Below, piece after piece: positions 7,179 through 11,327 of a stretch of DNA of 11,327 nt. Below the pieces are notes generated by a model. That model ran no database searches. It saw nothing but the letters and a program-made list of their open reading frames with translations, and was not told the origin of the DNA. Origin of the DNA: an uncultured Rhizobiaceae group bacterium (GTDB taxonomy: Bacteria > Pseudomonadota > Alphaproteobacteria > Rhizobiales > Rhizobiaceae). Position 1 is the first letter of the stretch, and each line of letters starts with the position of its first letter. The stretch covers positions 1-11,327 of the forward strand of contig CALFBU010000021.1 in NCBI GenBank assembly GCA_937951455.1. Direction: 5' to 3'. The position numbers and the translations under genes are program-made.

Positions 7179-7844
7179 ATGAAAATTGCAAAAGTACGTC
7201 AATTTAAACTGCGCAACATAAAACAGGCCACGAAACTGCTAGTAGCTTGTGTTGCGGTTTTCTGCATTTCGCTTTTCAGCGCCGGCCTTTATCAATTCGC
7301 AGCCCATGCCTCCAAAGAGGCGAGTTTGAACACGCTACCCATGGCAGATGCGATCGTTGTCCTGACTGGCGAAGAAGACAGAATTCATTCTGCGGTAGAA
7401 CTTTTGAAAGCCAAAAATGGAAAACGCTTGTTAATCTCCGGCGTTTCGAACTCGGTGTCAGACGATACGATTTTAAAAACTTATGCCCCTACAACAACCA
7501 ATGCATTTTGCTGCATCGATCTTGACCGCATGGCGCTGGATACACAAGGCAATGCAGTCCACACCGCCGATTGGGCAAAAAAGCATGGGTTTAAAAAGGT
7601 AATCATCGTCACCAGCAGCTATCACATGCCACGCAGTCTGGATCACTTGCAACGCACCATGCGCGGTATAGAGCTTATTCCGGCAAAAATCATTTCCAAA
7701 GACATGCAAGGCAAATCAGCGCTTTCGATCATGATTAACCCCAAGGTCATTGTTGAATATGCCAAGTTTCTTGTCACCCGTGCGCACCTTGACCCGGTCG
7801 CAAAATACATGTGGACTTCGCTGGATTTGCGCACCAACAGTTGA
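7179..7844 (+). CDS. YdcF/DUF218 (ElyC/SanA-like) envelope protein
   Basis: This is a DUF218 protein; characterised relatives ElyC and SanA influence envelope and peptidoglycan integrity, but the chemistry of this subgroup is not settled. The 221 residues begin with a basic stretch and one transmembrane segment near 20-41 (LLVACVAVFCISLFSAGLYQ). The DUF218 core follows: ADAIVVLTGEEDRI, KRLLISGV, a CCIDLDR segment and VIIVTSSYHMPRSL, where Ser, Tyr, His and Arg are the usual conserved pocket residues. The common VVLTGG reads TGEE here. The gene begins 67 bases after ftsX with no clear promoter or terminator between, so it likely continues the ftsEX transcript. The start codon has only a weak ribosome-binding site. 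Confidence 0.85.
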   Translation: MKIAKVRQFKLRNIKQATKLLVACVAVFCISLFSAGLYQFAAHASKEASLNTLPMADAIVVLTGEEDRIHSAVELLKAKNGKRLLISGVSNSVSDDTILKTYAPTTTNAFCCIDLDRMALDTQGNAVHTADWAKKHGFKKVIIVTSSYHMPRSLDHLQRTMRGIELIPAKIISKDMQGKSALSIMINPKVIVEYAKFLVTRAHLDPVAKYMWTSLDLRTNS

Positions 7845-7901
7845 CGCAATCTTCTCAACGCGCGAAACATGAGTACGCGTTAATTGGGGAAATTTGCTTT
7901 G

Positions 7902-8654
7902 ATGCTCTTCAGGTCTGTTTTATTCAACATTCTGTTTTTGATCTCGACAGCTTTCCAACTGGTATTTTGGCTACCCGTTTATTTTTTCATGCCCCGCGAA
8001 GATGGCTGGAAGGTCGTAAAACTTTGGGCCTGGATCTCACTTTGGATGCAGCACCTTATTGTTGGCACAAGATATGATTTCAGAGGAACAGAACACATCC
8101 CAAAAGAAGGCGGCTTTATTCTGGCCTGCAAACACCAGTCTTCTTGGGAAACCTACACCATCGTGCCTTTTCTTTCTGACCCTAGCTACATTTTAAAACG
8201 CGAATTAATGTACGTACCAATTTTTGGTTGGTTTGCATGGAAGATGAAAGTTATCTCGGTCAATCGCGGCAAGAAAAGCGAAGCATTAAAAGACATGGCA
8301 CACACCGCCAAACAGCAATATGAGGATGGGCGCCAGATCGTCATTTATCCGGAAGGCACCCGTAAATTTGCGTTTGATGAACCCAGCTACAAGTATGGCA
8401 TCACGCATATGTATACCAATGTAAATGCGCGCGTCTTGCCCGCAGCGCTGAACTCAGGCCTGTTCTGGCCGCGCCGTGGCTGGATGCTTTACAAGGGTAC
8501 TTGCGTTCTGGAATTCATGCCCGTTATCGAACCGGGGCTGGAAGGCAAGGACTTCACTGCAAAACTTGAAAAAACAATCGAGGATAAAACCAGCGAGTTG
8601 ATAAAAGAAGCTGCCAATGATCCGGAGTTTACCGGCCAGAAATTATTGCGCTAA
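7902..8654 (+). CDS. 1-acyl-sn-glycerol-3-phosphate acyltransferase (PlsC family)
   Basis: The likely role is transfer of an acyl chain to lysophosphatidic acid, giving phosphatidic acid, the precursor of membrane phospholipids, at the inner membrane. The N-terminus has a hydrophobic anchor (MLFRSVLFNILFLISTAF onward). The acyltransferase motifs follow: KHQSSWET with H78 and, four residues later, E83 in place of the usual Asp; ILKRELMYVPIFGW; VNRG; YPEGTR (E151-R154); and LPAALNSGLFWPRR. The ATG at 7902 is preferred because GGGGAA lies 10 bases ahead; a TTG at 7884 in the same frame would add 6 residues. More than one PlsC-like enzyme often exists in this order, so acyl-ornithine or lipid A substrates cannot be excluded. 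Its stop overlaps the convergent gene's stop. Confidence 0.88.
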   Translation: MLFRSVLFNILFLISTAFQLVFWLPVYFFMPREDGWKVVKLWAWISLWMQHLIVGTRYDFRGTEHIPKEGGFILACKHQSSWETYTIVPFLSDPSYILKRELMYVPIFGWFAWKMKVISVNRGKKSEALKDMAHTAKQQYEDGRQIVIYPEGTRKFAFDEPSYKYGITHMYTNVNARVLPAALNSGLFWPRRGWMLYKGTCVLEFMPVIEPGLEGKDFTAKLEKTIEDKTSELIKEAANDPEFTGQKLLR

Positions 8655-9178
8655 TCTCTTAATTTGGCATCGATATATTCAAGCGAATAATCCCTGATAC
8701 CGTTTTCTTTCATGGCAGAAACGGTGCTTTTCACATAATCCACATTGTGCCCTGACTTGCCTTTTGACTTGCGAACAATATCTGTTTGCGTATCGAGACA
8801 AAGACCCGAAGCATATTGCGGATGGTTTTGATCAGCACGATATACCAATGCCGAAACGTGTTCACCACTTTGCAATCGAACCTTGCGCCAACATTCCAAA
8901 TAGACATTTGTTACAAGTTCGCGTGCACGAAGGTAGTCGATAATCTCATCGCGTTTGCTGCCCGGAGCCAGCATCGCCATGCCCTGACAAGATCCGCCTT
9001 TGTCAAGGCCAAGCACAAGACCGGGGTTTTCTTGCGTGCCACGGTGTACCCATGAATAAACACAGAAAGAACGATGTAACCCAAAAAGCTGGGCGCGTTC
9101 TTTTGTTATCACTTCAAAGCCGGGATTCCAGATTAAAGAACCGTAGCCAAACACCCAAAAATCACTCATAACAGCCAT
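8651..9178 (-). CDS. ChaC-like gamma-glutamylcyclotransferase
   Basis: ChaC-family enzymes release 5-oxoproline from gamma-glutamyl compounds, chiefly glutathione, in the cytoplasm. The 175 residues show the defining substrate-loop motif FGYGSLIW (10-17) and YLRARE with E87, the expected catalytic acid, then VTNVYLECW. A further typical element is the HRGTQENPGLVLGL segment. The start is given at the first ATG; a second ATG three codons in (base 9169) yields MSDFWVFGYGS, which looks more like the family N-terminus, and neither has a clear ribosome-binding site. It is divergent from the DUF2125 gene across 55 bases and overlaps the plsC-like gene tail to tail by 4 bases. Confidence 0.9.
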   Translation of the reverse strand: MAVMSDFWVFGYGSLIWNPGFEVITKERAQLFGLHRSFCVYSWVHRGTQENPGLVLGLDKGGSCQGMAMLAPGSKRDEIIDYLRARELVTNVYLECWRKVRLQSGEHVSALVYRADQNHPQYASGLCLDTQTDIVRKSKGKSGHNVDYVKSTVSAMKENGIRDYSLEYIDAKLRD

Positions 9179-9233
9179 AATTACAATTTAGTTGAACACT
9201 TCAATATATCGAATTTTAGAAAAGGCATAGCCC
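9179..9233. promoter_or_regulatory. Short divergent promoter region
   Basis: These 55 A/T-rich bases separate two divergent starts and must serve both genes unless the promoters lie inside coding sequence. Toward DUF2125, TTGAAC at 9192-9197 is a fair -35 with only a poor -10 17 bases on (TTTAGA, 9215-9220). On the other strand TATATT near 9204-9209 could be a -10 for the ChaC-like gene. AAAGG at 9221-9225 is a good ribosome-binding site 8 bases before the GTG at 9234. No operator-like palindrome is evident. Confidence 0.4.
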
Positions 9234-10208
9234 GTGAAAAAAGGTATCTTTCTCTTAAGCGTTTTAATTCTACTTTCAGCAGCATGGAGTGCGGGCTGGT
9301 ATTACGTTGTGGGCAAAGTTGAGACGGTTATCGCTGACACCAAAGTCAAACTGGCCGACAAGGGGCGCGATGTTAACTGCAGCAATCAACAGATTGACGG
9401 ATACCCTTTTCGCATCAGTCTGAACTGTGATGAAGTCAGATATGCAGATGATGCAACCGGGCTGGTCTTTGAAGCTGGCAAGCTCAGGTCCGCTGCACAA
9501 GTCTACCAGCCCAACAAGGCAATCGTTGAGCTTTCATCGCCAGCAAACCTTAGACTTCCAAACGACGAAGCCTTTAAAACTGACTGGAGTTCCATGCGGT
9601 CCAGTTTGAAGGTCGGTCTTTCCGGTGCAGAAAACCTTTCCGTTCATGGCAAAGAGATAAACCTTGTTCCGACAAACCGCACCGAACACACCATGCAAAT
9701 CAAGGACCTGCAATTGCATGGACGTCAAATCGGTGAAGATAACATCAATCTGGCTGTAAACTTGATTGAAGCAAAATCAGAAAATCAACTTTGGCCAAGC
9801 TTCAACTTAAACAGCACCTTTCTTCTGGAAGGTATCTATAAAGACGTGATGAGCAGAACTAGCCTTCTGCGTGTTGCAAAAAGCAAGGGGTTAAAAGGCA
9901 CCATAGAGCGTTTTCAATACACCCCCAATGAAGGCGGCATGTTGGCTGTGAAAGGCCCTGCTGAACTAGGCAGCAACGGTTTGCTAACAGGCAAGTTCGA
10001 TGTCACCGTTCGCGATCTTCCTCAATTGCTCAATGCCTTGAGCAAAAGCTTTCCGCTGGAAAAGCAGAAATTCGATGATGCTTCAAGGGCAATTGCACTT
10101 TTATCGAAGACAACCGGCAAGGAAGAAATCACCATTCCGGTCACAGTGAGAAATGGCAGCATGAGCATTGGCATTATACCGCTTGGAAAACTGCCACCTT
10201 TATTTTAA
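9234..10208 (+). CDS. DUF2125 family envelope protein
   Basis: The function is unknown; this is a conserved alphaproteobacterial family. The 324 residues begin with a signal peptide or anchor (MKKGIFLLSVLILLSAAWSA, hydrophobic core about 5-24). The DUF2125 hallmark follows: C49, then GYPFRISLNC with C65, two cysteines that could form a disulfide in the periplasm. The rest alternates short strands and polar loops, as expected for a beta-rich periplasmic protein, and ends in NGSMSIGIIPLGKLPPLF, a typical family tail. The start is GTG, supported by AAAGG 8 bases upstream and by the signal sequence beginning at once. It converges on the tyrA-like gene with 7 bases between the stops. Confidence 0.87.
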   Translation: MKKGIFLLSVLILLSAAWSAGWYYVVGKVETVIADTKVKLADKGRDVNCSNQQIDGYPFRISLNCDEVRYADDATGLVFEAGKLRSAAQVYQPNKAIVELSSPANLRLPNDEAFKTDWSSMRSSLKVGLSGAENLSVHGKEINLVPTNRTEHTMQIKDLQLHGRQIGEDNINLAVNLIEAKSENQLWPSFNLNSTFLLEGIYKDVMSRTSLLRVAKSKGLKGTIERFQYTPNEGGMLAVKGPAELGSNGLLTGKFDVTVRDLPQLLNALSKSFPLEKQKFDDASRAIALLSKTTGKEEITIPVTVRNGSMSIGIIPLGKLPPLF

Positions 10209-10215
10209 AGACAAC

Positions 10216-11166
10216 TCAATCAGAAGAATAAGGCTTGATGATTTCATTTCGCACGTTTGAATTCATCATCTTTTTGATCTTCGCTTTGTCCTCGTCTTCA
10301 ATATTGTTTTTCCGCGTGACCCGACTTTTGGAAATAAATTCAACCAAAGCATCACCATCATCCGCTTTGATCGCATCAGACAGTTTTTGCATGTCAGACA
10401 CAAATTGATCAAGCGCACCTAAAAGCGGCTCCTTGTTCATCAGGAAAATATCACGCCACATCTGTGGATTGGACGCAGCTATACGCGTAAAATCTCGAAA
10501 TGCACCCGCTGAAAACTGCATCACAGGCGACTGATCGATTTCCTCCCGGTGGAGCGCTGTATGAAAAATCGAAAAGGCGGACAGATGTGGCAAATGGCTT
10601 GTAATCGCTAATGCATGGTCGTGTTTTTCAGGAGTCATGACTTCTACACGAGAGCCTAGTGACTGCCAAAAATCGCTTACTCTTTGAACCGCTTCGGATG
10701 AGGCGGATTGTACGGGTGTCAGAATGCACCATTTATCGATGAAGAGTTTCGCTTTACCAGCATCTGGCCCCGAAAACTCGGTTCCTGCAAGAGGATGCGC
10801 CGGCACAAAATCGACCCCGTCCGGAATAAACGGCAAGCTTCGTTCAACCACATTGGCCTTGACCGACCCAACATCAGAAAGCACAGCACCCTGTTTAAGG
10901 TGCGGTGCAATTTCAGCGACCAAATCGCTATAACTTGCAACGGGGACACATCCAATCACAAGATCAGCATCTTCTACTGCTTCCACGCTTGAATGAACCA
11001 CCTTGGCATGACCCAGACCAATTTCAAGCAAGCGTTTACGTACAGCGGAGGACTTATCCGTAATGACGACTTCTGAAGCGATATCACGGGAATAGATGGC
11101 ACGCGTAATCGAAGAACCAATCAGGCCCTGGCCTATAATTGCAATTCTTCTAAATACGGGTTTCAT
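10216..11166 (-). CDS. Prephenate/arogenate dehydrogenase (TyrA family)
   Basis: This cytoplasmic enzyme oxidatively decarboxylates prephenate (to 4-hydroxyphenylpyruvate) or arogenate (to tyrosine) in tyrosine synthesis. The Rossmann fingerprint GQGLIGSS (12-19, GxGxxG) leads the protein, and D37 at the end of the second strand favours NAD over NADP. DVGSVK (98-103), HPLAGTE (124-130, with H124 the likely catalytic His) and SHLPH (190-194) are family landmarks, followed by a helical dimerisation domain with [14 protein letters not shown]. At 316 residues it is a stand-alone dehydrogenase without a chorismate mutase or a clear ACT domain. The start ATG overlaps the hisC stop (ATGA), so translation is probably coupled. 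Prephenate or arogenate preference cannot be read from the sequence. Confidence 0.92.
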   Translation of the reverse strand: MKPVFRRIAIIGQGLIGSSITRAIYSRDIASEVVITDKSSAVRKRLLEIGLGHAKVVHSSVEAVEDADLVIGCVPVASYSDLVAEIAPHLKQGAVLSDVGSVKANVVERSLPFIPDGVDFVPAHPLAGTEFSGPDAGKAKLFIDKWCILTPVQSASSEAVQRVSDFWQSLGSRVEVMTPEKHDHALAITSHLPHLSAFSIFHTALHREEIDQSPVMQFSAGAFRDFTRIAASNPQMWRDIFLMNKEPLLGALDQFVSDMQKLSDAIKADDGDALVEFISKSRVTRKNNIEDEDKAKIKKMMNSNVRNEIIKPYSSD

Positions 11167-11327
11167 GATTGAGCGTTTCCAGCTTCAATAAAAGCCTTTA
11201 AATGTTCAAGCGTACCTTCATTCGCTTCCGCACTGCCAATCGTCATGCGGAGCGCATTTGGAAAACCGTATCCCGTGACCGCACGAAGCACGAAGCCGCG
11301 CTGCGTCAAATAGGCATCTGCCTCAGC
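11163..11327 (-). CDS. hisC: Histidinol-phosphate/aromatic aminotransferase, C-terminal end (partial)
   Basis: Only the last 54 residues are present; the gene runs off the right edge. They read [21 protein letters not shown] and then a helical tail ending NAQS. The R-x-V-x-G-Y-G-x-P-N-A-L-R-x-T-I-G pattern is the C-terminal signature of HisC-type class II aminotransferases, where the Arg of LRMTIG binds the substrate phosphate or carboxylate. Next to tyrA, such enzymes often transaminate prephenate or 4-hydroxyphenylpyruvate as well as histidinol phosphate, so the role may be aromatic as much as histidine synthesis. Its TGA shares bases with the tyrA ATG. Confidence 0.85.
   Translation of the reverse strand, partial: AEADAYLTQRGFVLRAVTGYGFPNALRMTIGSAEANEGTLEHLKAFIEAGNAQS

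Noticed and set aside
8622..8635. CCGG-N6-CCGG hairpin at the end of the plsC-like gene
   Set aside because: A 4-base stem inside coding sequence without a T-run does not support a terminator.
1..11327. Search for tRNA, rRNA, CRISPR arrays, insertion sequences, attachment sites, riboswitches and toxin-antitoxin or defence genes
   Set aside because: No regularly spaced repeats, terminal inverted repeats with a transposase, cloverleaf-like segments or relevant protein motifs were seen; all sizeable open regions are explained by housekeeping genes.

Overview
The window reads as chromosomal core DNA from an alphaproteobacterium of the order Hyphomicrobiales (Rhizobiales). The evidence is the gene set and its order: an LptM-like lipoprotein tail, lysA, a TIGR02302 (DUF4175) membrane protein, hpt, a zinc-ribbon membrane protein, ftsE, ftsX, a YdcF/DUF218 protein, a PlsC-type acyltransferase, a ChaC-like gamma-glutamylcyclotransferase, a DUF2125 protein, a TyrA-type dehydrogenase and the end of a hisC-type aminotransferase. 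From memory this order matches rhizobial and Brucella-type genomes. The moderate GC content and many A/T-rich codons suggest a lower-GC, possibly marine member of the order (for example Ahrensia-like); the genus is a guess.

Layout, left to right. (1) Positions 1-1348 on the plus strand hold the last residues of a small lipoprotein and lysA, the last step of lysine synthesis. (2) Positions about 1451-4093 (plus) hold a large membrane protein with a glutamine-rich C-terminal part; its real start seems to be a non-standard codon. (3) Positions 4100-5326 (minus) hold hpt and an MJ0042-type zinc-ribbon membrane protein, probably one transcript. (4) Positions 5327-5457 are a divergent control region with a perfect CtrA-type box facing ftsE. 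(5) Positions 5458-8654 (plus) hold ftsE-ftsX (overlapping), a YdcF-like protein and a PlsC-like acyltransferase, a set for division and envelope building. (6) Positions 8651-9178 (minus) hold the gamma-glutamylcyclotransferase, divergent from (7) the DUF2125 envelope protein at 9234-10208 (plus). (8) Positions 10216-11327 (minus) hold a TyrA-like dehydrogenase preceded by the end of hisC, coupled by an ATGA overlap.

How the genes fit together: lysA and hisC-tyrA serve amino-acid synthesis, hpt serves purine salvage, and the central block serves the cell envelope and division. No mobile element, CRISPR array, tRNA, rRNA, prophage or defence island is visible. No stretch longer than 300 bases lacks a gene; the longest gap between called starts and stops is the 201 bases after lysA, part of which is probably coding. 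I do not see a new multi-gene system. The observations most worth following are the CtrA-type box in front of ftsEX, the apparent CTG start of the TIGR02302 gene, and the three tail-to-tail gene junctions with essentially no spacer.
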